Position numbers and translations under genes: made by a program. Of a stretch of 64,000 nucleotides of DNA, positions 23,601 to 35,403 are shown piece by piece. Numbering within the stretch: the stretch's first letter is position 1; every line of letters starts with the position of its first letter. The stretch is from Capillidium heterosporum (taxonomy: Eukaryota > Entomophthoromycota > Entomophthoromycetes > Entomophthorales > Capillidiaceae), in the NCBI GenBank assembly GCA_016630905.1, contig WBMQ01000010.1, positions 62,001-126,000 on the forward strand, given 5' to 3'. The notes beneath the pieces were generated by a model. The model was not told where the DNA came from and searched no databases. It worked only from the letters and a program-made list of their open reading frames with translations.

Positions 23601-25852
23601 CCATCTCCCATCCAGATATATACCATCCAGGTCCGACTACTGCTTCATCCAACACCTTTAAAGACTCCTCCCAGAATGATCCATTTAACGTATATTCTTC
23701 AAAACTTCAATCAGAGTTTGGACTTCCCTCCCGAAGCTTCGAAAAAATTGACTCGTATGATGTCTATGGTACTGACCAAGCTAGAAGTTTCCCGACCGAT
23801 CCATCAGGTACCAGTTTATCTTATTCTTTATTTAATAGTCCAAATTCTAGCCAAGAGCTCAATGAACAACCCAGGTATCAGGTTCGAAAGTGATACTAGG
23901 CGAACCAATGAGCTGCCAAACCCAAGTCGCCCCACACTCCATCCGAACGATCCGATCCAGCAACCTTCCATCAGGAAGATAACTCTTGCCTACCAAAAGT
24001 TCTCCAAGGCCCAATTTCCAGTTGCCACCTCCAACTCTAACTGGCGACGGTGCCAGTGGTAATGGAAACGATCTCCCCGTTTTGATTAGCTCTGAAGCGC
24101 TTGATGCAAAGCGACCCGGCACAAACGCAATTTCATTGAATCAGCCATCTTATCGAAGCAAAGAAGCTCCTGAGCATCATTTCCCAGCTGTAAGTATTGC
24201 GATCGATCCTAGGCCAACAGGTAGGAGTGTGCATGCGGATCAAGATAATCGATTTAAACCGGATTCAAACATATACAATCCCTATTTCAATGCGCGTGAA
24301 CACGTACCTTTACTTTCAAGTAATAGTGTATCCTTACCTAGCGACAAAAGTGTTTACCACAGGGACAAAGTCACCGCTACCCAGCAGCTGCATTTGGGGT
24401 TGGATAACAAGCCTACAGATCGAAATGAGGGCCCATCTTCGATACCAGCGATCCTTGGGAGCCCCAATTCAAGAGAGTCAATTTACTGGTGCCAGTATAA
24501 AAGGTAAAAAGGTGCTCCGAGCTGGGGAGACTAGTATTCAGTTTCATCCACAACCATATTCTGCCCATAGACCTGGTGTTGGTGATAGGAACAGTGGAGC
24601 TTTACAATCCGCAATTCGGTAGAAACCCAAGTATTAGTAGTTCAGCAAATCTCAACTCCGAACCTCACAAATACCCACATGAGGCGGACACAGTTCACCA
24701 GCGTGAAGGGCAGGTCAAGCAACTTCGAAACGCATCTCCATATTTGAAACATCTAGATGATTTTACAAGCAACCAAACGCCGCCGCCGTTTAACAACAGC
24801 GAGAGCAGTTCGTTCTATAACAATCCAGCGTATCGAAGGCAGTCGGTGCACCCCTCTACCAACAATCCTACCGAGTCCGAAAGCCTCCCTGGAGCGATCC
24901 ATTACCCGCCTCTCAATTATCATCCAATTCGTCCTAGCATGCAGCAGCCTACAGCCGATAGCAGCAGCTACACCAGGCCGCCAAATAATCCACCCCACTT
25001 TGCCCGCAGTGCAATTAGTTTGAATCATCCCTCCAGCACCAACCACAACTCACCTAAACCTACAAACGCTCAGCATAACTTCAACAGCGATACAGGTACA
25101 CTGCACTACGGAAGTAGTTTGCGCACTGAGACGACATCGGAAGCAGTAAGTCGAGCTTATCCAGCACCAAATTACCGAGTACTTGCTCCTCTACCCACCC
25201 GTACTCCTGAACCATTCAGCTACCGCGATAGCAACCAAGGCTACACCTTCAGCAGGCCTTCTGAACAGCAATACGCGAGTTCGTCTTACCCGGTTGGTGA
25301 GGGTAGACCTACAGGTCCAAGTCACAGCCCCGACTACCGTAGAAACTCGTTGGCACCACAGCGATTTATCCCTATCCAACCTGCCAACGAAACTCCACCC
25401 AATTACCCGCCTAGTGCCCCACACCAGGCTTCACATCAGCCTCCACATCCCTATCCTTCCAACCTCCTACCCCGGCCCCATACACCCTACCTCAGCAACC
25501 CTAATCACTCATCGAACTACTCCCAGTCCCCCAATCCCCAATCCGACTTTAGTAACTTTAATCGACGGGACTCCAATACACGTCACAGTAGTAGGATACC
25601 ATCGGCAGCAGCACCAGTTCATCGATATAGCCCTACCAACACCCTTCACCACAATTTAATCAAGGACACCCTGGCTCCCAGCCCCACAATATTGGCCACC
25701 CTCAACCTCACTATTCGACCGATCATTCAACTCGTAACCAAGGGAACCACCACCCTGGTGATGATTCCCATAATAGATCGAATGAGAACCAAGAGTCTCG
25801 AGGTAGCTCGTCCAAATCCAACCGCAACTCCTTGAGTAACCTCCTCAATTGA
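20681..25852 (+). CDS. Large protein, possibly a divergent Ku70-like protein with a long disordered tail (left copy)
   Basis: Exons: 20681-20807, 21017-21167, 21206-22091, 22134-22223, 22253-22695, 22747-22803, 22857-23874, 24000-24503 and 24542-25852, roughly 1500 residues. Every junction is in phase provided one extra G at 21626-21628 is skipped. That frame break is real in this sequence and is shared with the right copy. A second frame change near 25630 separates the last 70 codons (stop at 25852). The first ~560 residues resemble the order of Ku70: a VWA-like start, KVWVFTNLPPNE (compare the Ku strand before its metal-site region), CYDCPLKLNS, LFHNVYQWCSQRQQLALVQI and VALMFSKLIGLMPP. The rest is disordered and rich in Pro/Ser/Asn/Gln/His. 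The Ku call is by weak pattern only. The frame breaks mean it could be a recent pseudogene. Confidence 0.4.
20984..23049 (+). repeat. Left arm of a 2066-bp inverted repeat
   Basis: It matches the reverse complement of 30942-33007 with no length change. I found one base difference (C at about 21126, against a T-equivalent in the other arm). The arm starts in intron 1, about 33 nt before the acceptor, and ends inside exon 7 of the annotated frame (in GCC-rich coding DNA at ...CCAGAACCCC). Beyond both ends the two copies become diverged at once. The arm is visibly richer in G+C than the flanks, including its introns. Confidence 0.97.
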
Positions 25853-27153
25853 AATGATTCTTTTCTCCGCATTTTGACTATTGAATTTCAGACTTTTACT
25901 TTTATAATAAATTTATATCTTTGCTTCCAATAGTTTATTTTAGATATAGCACTGTATATTTCATTTTGACTTGGCTATTTTACTATCAATAGCCCACTTT
26001 ATATGATTTAAAACCAGCTTTACATTTTATCAAAAGTAGTCAAATTGCTACCTATGTTTCTTAGTAGTATCATTTGGGTTTATTATAAACTTCAGTGAAA
26101 TGACTGCTTGGAAGTAGCCGTTTAACATCTAGTGTAGTTACATGCTGCGTTGATTGTTTGGGAGTTTCATATACCTATTAATACTGAAGATGTCATCCTA
26201 GGGTTTTAATAAAGAACTTCATTTATAACGTTTCATACAATATCTTGATTTCCAGCTAGCCAAGAAAGTGAAGATGAATTAGTAAAGTTGGCATATGCTT
26301 TAAGCTGATACTATTAGCTATCAACTTAAAATAGATATTTGATTCCAAGTTAGCTTGGGTGTCTAAGTTTTAAGTTTGAATTCTAGGTCATATCAGCAGC
26401 AATAGACTCGTTAAAAGGATCGACAGGCAACAATTTTGATTTGATACGGATGCCTTACTGTATTTGTGTTTCTTTAGCAAGTCAAAATACCTGCCCTACT
26501 AGTATGACTTTTATGGGTTTAAACCTTCAGCTGCTCTGCTTACAATTGCCTACCAGATATGGCTTTCCCAAAAAGTTAGCTTGATAGGTCCCAAATCAAC
26601 TGTCGTAAAGCTAGTTATTTTGACTACTTTACAGTGCAACTAATTGGAACCTTGAGTCCATCTTTTTGGATAGATCCTAATGTTGGGCAATGTGTAATAG
26701 AAAGATAAGGGTAAGATAAGCTTACAAGAGATATCCTTGCAATTTGAGGAAACGAGGAAATTTCTTTCGGCAAAGCCTAAAGCTACAGAGGTTAGAGTGT
26801 CCCTTTTACAATATATGGTTGGATCTTAGAACAATACTATAAAGATTTGTATACACCTTGATACCAACAATATATCTTTCAATTCATATTTGTAGCGCAA
26901 TTGTCAAAGATGTGCATTTTACAATAAACCGGCTAAACTTGTAAAATTTACTTACGGAAGCCTAGAACAACTTGTATAGATTACCAAAACGAAGTCACAG
27001 ACAAATGGAATGTGATTACCAAAAAAGATTTGGTGACTGACCAATACTAGAACTCCAAAAGTAAATAAATTTATTAACGCATTTACAGGTAAGCAACATG
27101 TAAAGAAAAGGTAAAGAAAAATAAAGCGGGATGCAAAATGCATTTGTAAGAGG
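25853..27153. other. Intergenic region inside the inverted-repeat spacer
   Basis: AT-rich 3' flank of the left Ku-like copy and of the gene on the opposite strand. AATAAA-type motifs (ATAATAAATTTAT near 25905) follow the stop. No other gene was recognised. Confidence 0.4.
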
Positions 27154-27963
27154 CTAGAGCTCCAAAAAGTTTTTCTTACCATGGTAGTGCAAAATAAAAG
27201 CAACTGTCATCGTAAACAATACAACAAAATCATTATCCAAGACATGATTGAAGATCAAAGTTCCTAACTTGGTCGCTCGCTTAGGGATCTCAAACTTAGC
27301 CAACGGGTTCTTCTTAATAAAAGGGTTGGTGGCGTTTGGAAAGAGCGATTCCAAATTGCTTACACCATCCTCAGGTAAGAAGTTTAAACTCCAAAACGAT
27401 TTGTGGGCGTCCCAGTAGAACCTCAATAAGTTGGATTTGAAGACCATTTGGATACAGTAGGTGTTGACGCCGCTTCTATAGAAACTTAAATCGTTGTAAA
27501 AGTGTTGTGAAAGGAACAGTCCAACGTCGTAGCGGTAAGGTGAAGCGTTCTCGTTGAGCTGCAGTTGCCCATAAACGAGGTCTCCGTCAGGGTCTTCAAA
27601 GCTGGCGTTGCCTTGACCGAACTGCAGCTTATACTGAGGGACTTTATCATCATCAGTTATCTCGTAATACACTCTTTTTACAGTGCCTCTTGCTGTACGA
27701 GCGTAAAACTTGAAAACGTAGGGTTTATGACTAACCGGCATATTGAAATCATTTAAGCTGTTGCCTTCTTCGATAATGTTGAACTGGCTTTCGTCGTTGG
27801 TGCGAGTAGTAATTGTAGACTCCTGAAAGGAGCTCAGTTCGTGGATCTCGGTGTGCATCTGGATCTCGCTGTTGTTGATGCGTTTAGCGTCCCCTGCAAA
27901 TTGGATGGGTTCCGATACCTCGTAGATGCCGTCGGAAGTTGGGTGCTCGACAAATACTGACAT
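27154..27963 (-). CDS. Hypothetical protein with C-terminal membrane segment
   Basis: A single-exon gene of 269 residues. The body is rich in short beta-like stretches with aromatic residues (KPYVFKFYARTARGTVKRVY, YKLQFGQGNASFEDPDGDLV, CIQMVFKSNLLRFYWDAHKS). That recalls LURP/Tubby-like beta-barrel proteins, but I cannot confirm it. Near the end DFVVLFTMTVAFILHYH is a probable membrane anchor close to the C-terminus, so it may be tail-anchored. It lies in the spacer between the two inverted-repeat arms and would be reversed by an inversion. The coding frame is long and clean. Confidence 0.65.
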   Translation of the reverse strand: MSVFVEHPTSDGIYEVSEPIQFAGDAKRINNSEIQMHTEIHELSSFQESTITTRTNDESQFNIIEEGNSLNDFNMPVSHKPYVFKFYARTARGTVKRVYYEITDDDKVPQYKLQFGQGNASFEDPDGDLVYGQLQLNENASPYRYDVGLFLSQHFYNDLSFYRSGVNTYCIQMVFKSNLLRFYWDAHKSFWSLNFLPEDGVSNLESLFPNATNPFIKKNPLAKFEIPKRATKLGTLIFNHVLDNDFVVLFTMTVAFILHYHGKKNFLEL

Positions 27964-29759
27964 CGTAAAAAGTTAAAGTAGGTTGGGGCTCAAATTTAAG
28001 TTGCTTGTAAATGGCTTCAAAAGATTGATTCAAATTACACATTCAAATCTAAGAAGCTAGCCTGTATTATGAACTCCATATTCCACAAAAGTAGCCAATG
28101 AGGTGTGTGAAGGAGTGATTTTGATTGGCATTGTAGTGGTTGATTTATTGCTGATGAAGATATACTTTATAAAGAAAACCAAGAACATCACATGTTCTTG
28201 AGCGCTCATAAAAGTTTATGGAAATAAAGGTCACACTTAGGCATCTTCTGATCTAAGTGGGGTGGTGAAGTAAGGTTCAGGCATAATATAGTGGCTGCAT
28301 CTACTCATATTTTGGGAGATTTGCTAAGTTCAAGCTCGATAATGTAGGCATAAACTTGAAAAGTATATTCAGTTGTTCAAATCACATACTACAGGTTCGT
28401 TTTATTAGCTTACATGACTTGTTTGGTTGCTATCCACCAGAAGTCATCCAAAGTATATGTTTTAGCTGTCTAGAAACTGGAGAAACTTATCAAGTTTACT
28501 TATCCACCTCAGTTTATCAAAAGGGAACTTTAATCATCCTTAGAATAATGGTTTCTATCAGGTAGAAATGCAATCGAACAGCCAGCTGCACTTTAGTTTA
28601 TCGGGCTTTTTTACAAAAAGGATTGGCTAGTTTATTAAAAGTTTTATTCCAATACTCATTGGAAGCATGTGCCCTTAGTTATCAAAATTCGTATACCTGT
28701 AAAAGGCACAGGGTATGTAATATCGATGGTAGAATATCATTAAAAGCTAAATGTAGTAAATTAGAAACTTACTATGATAAAATTTATTCATTAAAATACA
28801 GTATACGCTATATGGCTAGAGTTTACAAATCAATAAATTTAATGGATAAATAGCTACCAAACTCTTCTTCACTATAATAGCTATTATAACAGGTATAAAG
28901 AACTAAAAGCTCTTTCTAGTAGGTTGATGTGTGAAGTAGGTGTATCTTATAAGCAGCTATATATAGGACGCTAAGAAATCAGCTTAGTTGTGTGAGCAGC
29001 TTATCTTGTCAAAGAAACTCATATATAACAAGCCATCCATATCAAGTCTAATTGTTATCTATCAGTCCTTTCAACGATGCTACAACTGATGGCATAGTGT
29101 TGAGTCCAAATTTTAAACTTAGGCTTCCAAGCTAACCTGGAGTTGAACATCTATTTTTTGCGGATAGCTAATCGTAAAGATTAAAGCGGTATATCAGCAT
29201 TACTATCTATCTTTACTAACCTAACCGATAATCAAGGGTATGATAGAGGGAGTTGTAAATGAAATTTAGGGGTAAATTTTTGTAGCGCTATTTTAGCATT
29301 AGTAAGAGGATGAAGTTGATAGATAAGTGACGTTATATGAAAGCTATTGCACACAAGTACTTATCTTTGAACAGCCGCTTTATCTAGTTTTATATTGAAC
29401 AAAGACAGCCCTAAAGCAACTAGATATTAGCTCGAATGCTTTCGATGAGTCAGCTATATAGTTAGTTTTAGAACATCTAGAGCGTGCTCTTGATAGTAGC
29501 ATAGCAAATATAAAATTTAAATACATGAGGTATCAAAAAAAACTACTGGAATCAGGAAAATAAGGTTTATATCGAGTGTACAGGCTTATAATTTTACAGT
29601 TGGAATACGGAGAGAAGTTTTGTTTGATAAAGTACAAATCGGGAGGAACTACTTTTAGATTCCTGAGTTGGAATGAGATGGGTAAAAAGCTTAGAACTTG
29701 GCAACTGGATAGTGAGAAGAAGCCTGAATAGGGCAATAATTTGAAAGGATTACTTTGAA
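27964..29759. other. Long intergenic region
   Basis: AT-rich. Short frames at 28356-28565 and 28623-28853 lack an obvious start context or family. Nothing else was recognised. The proximal part holds the promoter of the 269-residue gene. Confidence 0.4.
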
Positions 29760-32700
29760 ATTTCATATTCTAATTATGCTTACCGTAAGTATTGTCCCCA
29801 GTAGGATGAGGGTTTCCTTGATTTCAAGCTGAGTAGGTGATTGAGTAGAAAGATTATGAGGGAGGAACGCGGTGAGGCTGGGAAGTAGAGCTCTTGGTTT
29901 ATTTGCAGTGGAGAAGTGCTGGTAAAGACTATATCGGTGGACCACTATTGCGGTGAATGCCAACGTACCGATATAACGTGAGCTAAAGCCTCGCCAGTTG
30001 AGACTACGGGGATCAGATTGAGGAACTGGGAGTAGTTTGCTGGACAAATTGGATTAGTGAGGTAGGAGGTTGAACATGTAGGAGTGTGAGATCTGACGTA
30101 AGGGATTAGTCGGGTAATTGAATGGAGTTTTATTAACAGGTTGGATGGGGATGAACTACTGTGATGCCAGGGAGTTCTTATGGTAGTTGAGGCTGTGAAC
30201 TGAGCCCATATATTTACCTTCACCAATCAGGTAGGGTAAATTCATGTACTGCTATTTGAAAAGCCTGTTGAAGGTGTAGCCTTGGTTGTTATCATGGTAA
30301 CTGAATGGTTCAGGGGTACTGAGTGGGTAGAGGGCAAGTACTCGATAGTTTGGTGCTGGATAAGTACTCGGTTTACCGTATTTGATGTCATTTCAGTGTG
30401 TAGGCTACTTTTGTAATACACTATATCTGTATCATTGTTGAAGTTGTACTAAATATTGATAGAGTTGAGTAAATTGCGATCGATACTGAAGGTACAGTAT
30501 AAGCCAACTTCATTTTGGATAAAGCGAGTTGAATTATATGGCAGTTTAATGTGGCTATTTAGATTGGCTATAGGCTTTACATACTAGAATGAATTGGATA
30601 GTTAAAAAGTGGACAATGAATCACTTCAAGAAGACTATTGTATTCAGCAAAACTGTAGGTAGAGGAGTGGATCGATTATCACTAGTATGTCGGACTGCTA
30701 TAGAATGAGCTACTTTCGTTATTTCTAAAGAATGGAGGAGTTTGGCTGCTTGTAAAGTCATGAGTGCTGTAAACACGGAGACATATTTCGAAACTACTTG
30801 ATCTGTTCTTCTCGTCAGTAAGGGATGCCCATCTTATATTAATATATGTGAACCTGTGTCAAAGCAGTTAGATTTTAAATACTTGACTATCCTCAGCGTT
30901 CAAGATATACATAAAATTTGGCCGCCTTTGTACAACGAGTGGGGGTTCTGGAATCGGATGGGATTTCGAGGGTTGTATCGGGTTCTGGATTCGAAATGCT
31001 ATTTTGAGGTGGAGTGTCGGCTTTGGTTGGGGTGGCGAGAGCCTCTTCTGCTTCTGTGTTGGAGATGGTATTCACCAGCTCGGTTGGTTCTGGTGCAAGT
31101 GTTGGATCTGGCTCGCTGTCCGAATTCTTGGGATCTGGAAAGTAGATAAAATGTTATGAGCATTAGGAAGCTACAAGGTCATTATACCTTTGTATGGGCG
31201 ATATATGCTGGCAACCTCATGCGAATCCAAGGTAGGCGAGTGTCCTAGTTATGTGTTAGATACATATGCTAAAAGGCTGGTACCTGGTCTCTTACCTCTT
31301 CTAGGGAGCACGCTGTGATCTGCACTGTTCGAGTCCAGTGGGTTGGAAGCTGGGTCATGCTCTACCTCGGCTGTGGAAGAGTCTTTAATAGCAATTGTGG
31401 CTGGAGCCTCATCTCCAGGCTTCGACGCACTCTTTACAGGATGCAGCTGTTCCTCATGCACTGGCGGATCTGGCTCGTCGATTTCCGACTCGCTCTTAAT
31501 AGGATGCAGCTCTTCCTCGTGCACCGGCAGCATTGGCTCATCAAGCCTAGCCGCCGATGGCCTGTAGTCGCCAGTCCGTGTCAAGGCCTCATACTCGAAC
31601 CTTTCAAGTGTCGGGATGGCATTGGGAGCCGTGCTGCTGGTCTCTTCTTGGGGAGGCATAAGCCCTATAAGCTTGCTGAACATCAGGGCAACGTGCTCGT
31701 CGTTGGGCACCATCTCCTGCAGGCTCCTACAAATCTGGCTAAATAACATCGAGCATTTATAAAGTACCTTAGGTTCCCGGGCCCGAAGTTGATTCCGATC
31801 CCGTTTGGGCTTGGGCTGTGCTTCTCTTGGGTATAGATAAATGCCAGGCTGCTCAGCCTAAGCAATTCGTTAGTATCTGCCTTTGGGCACACGGCTTACA
31901 TCAGCTCGATATCCAAGTATGCGGGAGGGTCGAGCTTCAAAAAGGAGCAGAGGCGTTGCTCTTGCGCCCTTGGGTCCCTTTTCCACTGGGTCGTAAGGAG
32001 CGAGTAGTGCATTGTCGTCAGGTCGCATGTCGGGCTCGGGATCCGGATAAGCCCTGGAGGCCTTGCGTATTCGAAAACCGACCGGCTGTCCTCAAACCTG
32101 CTGATTTCGGCCCGGAGTCTGGTGGTGATGCGCTTCGGCTCCAGGACAATGAGGTGCAGGCTCGGCTCGCACGTCGGCCTTAGTATTGCGTATCTTTTGG
32201 AGGGGGTGATCTGGACCAGTGCAAGCTGCTGTCGCTGGCTGCACCATTGGTAGACGTTGTGGAACAGGTTGCTTGGTTTTTTGCCGGCGCCACCGGACGT
32301 GAGCAGGAAGGAGTTGACTTCGGGGGTGTGCGGCACCACTTCCCTTGGAATGTATTTGAGCACCCTTGATGCTGTTTAGCTTGAGCGGGCAGTCGTAGCA
32401 GGCGGCGGCTTCGAGTACTTCGGCTTTGCAGTCGTGCGTCATCTTCACTTTGTTGGACGGGTACTCTTGTTGGAGGATGGTCCGAACAAACCTCGAGTAC
32501 CTATGCCTGGGCCCAAACGAGCTGGTGTCGGCATTGGTCGGGATGGTGAAGCATGGGAACTCATCGCAATCAGCCACCCGTGCAATGCTCTTGACCGGCA
32601 GAGAGATAATAAAGAACCTGCTTGTTTCGGGGCTGAAGGCTCTTGCAATGGCTGCTGCCTCGTTTGGGGGGAGATTTGTAAACACCCAAACCTTGCTTTT

Positions 32701-33380
32701 GTGGCCAATCGGCCCTCTCGCTATAACCTCCCTAAGCTCCTCCAAGGTCGACTTGATATCCGGAACACTGTCGACATTGTCTGTGCTGGAATAACATTAG
32801 CATGCACTTATGAAACTCTTTACTTGTAGCGGTTTGCTTCGGTAAGGAAATTCGAAGTCTTTGGATAGGTGATGTCCCTCACATCCTCCTTCCTCAGACC
32901 GGGGCGGATCCAGTTGAAGCCGTGGTTGCCGATGAATCTGTTGCGGTCGAACTCATTCAAAGCTGAAACTATCACTAAAGGTTTGGATGGAATGTATTGT
33001 TAGTTTAGATCCAATTTGTATTAGTAAAATCAATTTTCATACCACTTTGATCATAACTTATCACTTCAGACTTCTAAAGAGGTTTTAGGCAACAGAATCT
33101 GATCTAATAGTATATATATTTGAATCCCAGCTACATGAATCACCTAACCCGAAGGTTAAATGAACAGAGCATCGATATAGTATATGTGACTTTCAATGTT
33201 CGAATGATGGGGATGTAATTCTTTAATGAATAAATGCTGCTACAGTAGCTTACCTTCTTTGACAATAATCTGACTGGTTTTAAAAATATATAAGCCAGAA
33301 TCCCGTCCAGGGAACTCGTGGTATATAGTATTTCTAAACAGAGTCATGAAAACAGTAGGGTTTTTCAGTGATTCACTCAT
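29760..33380 (-). pseudogene. Right copy of the Ku-like gene with decayed 3' half
   Basis: It is convergent with the left copy. Exon 1 (33254-33380) is 127 nt, as in the left copy, and open. Its product begins MSESLKNPTVFMTLF against MSEPPISPTVFVTLF, about half identical overall. From intron 1 the sequence enters the near-identical arm (33007 down to 30942), including the same extra G (complement at about 32363-32365). Past the arm it is homologous to the left tail but badly eroded. About 435 bp corresponding to left 23050-23484 is missing, and the region matching left 25180-25700 (30350-29790) contains stop codons and indels. The 5' part could still be transcribed. The complete protein cannot be made as written. 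Confidence 0.7.
30942..33007 (-). repeat. Right arm of the 2066-bp inverted repeat
   Basis: Reverse complement of 20984-23049. Position x in one arm pairs with 53991-x in the other. It shares the exons, introns and frame break of the left arm. Right of 33007 and left of 30942 the similarity falls abruptly to that of old paralogues. Confidence 0.97.
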
Positions 33381-34638
33381 CACTTATTCAGTCATTTGAT
33401 GTACTCGTCAAAAGCTCTAACGTTACGTCTGTAGTTTTGAATCAAATTGAAATGTAAAGTTGGAAAATGCTAGCTTTTAGAGTTTTCGAATTGCCATCCA
33501 AACAAAGTTCATTTTGAACTTATCTATTGGCTATATCCAAGTAGTAAACTATTCCTATTTTGTTACGTAGTTTTATTCTAAATTACATATCTTACCTAAA
33601 AATTGCAAATTCAGAAAGCATTACGACATGGATATTAGAAACTTTTTGGACTACATGAAAACCGAAAAGTATAGCAAAAATGAAAGCATAAAAATGGTCG
33701 TATAATTTAAAGGATGCATACGAACGGAAAACGAGGGGCTTGGATAAATGGTACCTACCTTGAGCTACTTTGAAATACAAACTGCTTCAATTCAGTTCTA
33801 GAAGGGCTTACACTTGGCAAAGGTAACTGTCTGGATCTCCTCCTAAGCAGTCAGATAGTTTAAGGAAACTACCACTCTACAAAATGCTTTCGATTCTAAA
33901 CATTTATCTCGGTCGAAGTGTGGGAAGCATTGAAAGTTAGCTTCTATATCGTATAACCCAACTGCCTCTTTTAAAAGATCTAGTCGACTTAAAACATATG
34001 GTGGCCTTGCAAATTTGAGTTTATAGGATGCAAAGGTAGATGTTAACTAGTTAAATAAAATTCAAGAAGGGTTATTTAATGGTGGATATTAAAGCTTATA
34101 TTTGAAATGATTGTACGTGCAGCATCTGTCGTATGGTTGCGTCGATGGATAGTACCTTCTAAACAAGATTTAATGGATTATAAGGTATGGAAAAGTGTCT
34201 TTTGTCTAGCAAAGCTCCAATTCTACCTACCGTAATAGAAGGTGGTAAGATTGTGTGAACTGGAGGATATTTGATATAATACAGAGACGATACTAGGACT
34301 ACAAAGCTATAGCTTTTCAAAAAAGTGTAGTTCAGGTCCAACTATCAACTTTTATACCAGCACCTAACTTGTACCAATTTTAAATAAACTAAACTTCGGC
34401 TGCTTCGGTACAAAACTTTACCAGGCTCACAAGCATCACTTCAAATTCGATAGATATCAAACTAAGCATCGCTAAAATGCTTACTAATTCCATATTCCTT
34501 AAGTCTAATAAGGTTTTAAAAGGCGCATTACATTATTAAGTTTCAAAGTTTGATAGACAGCACTTTCATCGATCTCGTAAACTTTTTCGACACACTTCAA
34601 CTCAGCACAAGACAACCATATCAAATAATAAAATCAAC
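33381..34638. other. Intergenic region
   Basis: It contains the upstream regions of the right Ku-like copy (-) and the ceramidase gene (+). AT-rich; no gene was recognised. Short frames at 33592-33780 and 34159-34341 on the minus strand look accidental. Confidence 0.4.
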
Positions 34639-35403
34639 ATGGACTATCAAGGCTACTGGGGCCCTATAACTGCTTCAGTCGACTGGTGCGAACAGAACTA
34701 TGTCTATTCCTACTACATAGCTGAACTCTTCAACACGTTATCCTCCATCTCCATGGTATTAGTAGGCGAATTTGGAGCCAGGTACAATTTTACCAACCAC
34801 TGGAAGCAACGAATGTGTTTCCATATGATATCAATAATAGGTATAGGTTCTATGCTATTCCATAGCTCCCTCAAGTACTACACCCAAATGTTAGATGAGC
34901 TGCCTATGGTATGGACGGCCGGCTTAGTTTTAAGTTTATCTTTGGAAGCTACCCTTCAAGATAAATTCAACCCTATTATCAACTACTTTCTCTTTGTAGT
35001 TACCTTTATCTCTACTTTACTAACCGCATTTACCCACGGTGCCTACCAAGTATTGCTATTCCGCTTAAGCTATACTTCAGTCGAGTTATCGGCAGTTGCC
35101 GTTGGTATATTTTCCTACACCAAGCTACCTAAAGGTTCCAAGTTACGTAAAAGTAGCAAGATTTCGTTACTGTTAGGTTTAGTTGCTTTACTGTGCTGGA
35201 TAACTGATAACGAGAAGTGTTCAGCTTTGAGAAAGATGTACGTTAACCCACAGTTGCACGCCTTCTGGCACTTTTTTATTTCGCTGTCGGTCTACCATGG
35301 TATTTTATTGTCCATCCATAAACATCAAGGAGGCAAAGATATTGACGATCGTATTTCTTATTTTATGGGTCTGATTCCTTACATCACTAAGAAGGCCGAT
35401 TAG
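34639..35403 (+). CDS. Alkaline ceramidase (YPC1/YDC1/ACER family)
   Basis: Family members hydrolyse ceramide to a sphingoid base and fatty acid in ER/Golgi membranes. An intronless gene of 254 residues, the usual length. The N-terminal signature GYWGPITASVDWCEQNY is present, with D15, W16, E18, N20 and E29 at the spacing of the family's calcium site. The zinc-site residues are all there: S71 and H75 in SMLFHSS, D86 in MLDELPM, H207 and H211 in NPQLHAFWHF. Seven hydrophobic helices are visible. The C-terminus ends KKAD, not a perfect KKXX retrieval signal. It appears fully functional. Confidence 0.95.
   Translation: MDYQGYWGPITASVDWCEQNYVYSYYIAELFNTLSSISMVLVGEFGARYNFTNHWKQRMCFHMISIIGIGSMLFHSSLKYYTQMLDELPMVWTAGLVLSLSLEATLQDKFNPIINYFLFVVTFISTLLTAFTHGAYQVLLFRLSYTSVELSAVAVGIFSYTKLPKGSKLRKSSKISLLLGLVALLCWITDNEKCSALRKMYVNPQLHAFWHFFISLSVYHGILLSIHKHQGGKDIDDRISYFMGLIPYITKKAD

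Noticed and set aside
25183-25659. 158-codon frame inside the left Ku-like tail
   Set aside because: It is a shifted frame over the Pro/Ser/Asn-rich exon. The in-phase frame is longer and joins the preceding exons.
28356-28853. Two short plus-strand frames
   Set aside because: One begins with TTG, and both have AT-driven composition and no family or neighbour support.
20984-33007. The inverted repeat as terminal repeats of a transposon
   Set aside because: No transposase or target-site duplication was seen. The repeats contain exons of a gene whose homologous parts continue on both sides.
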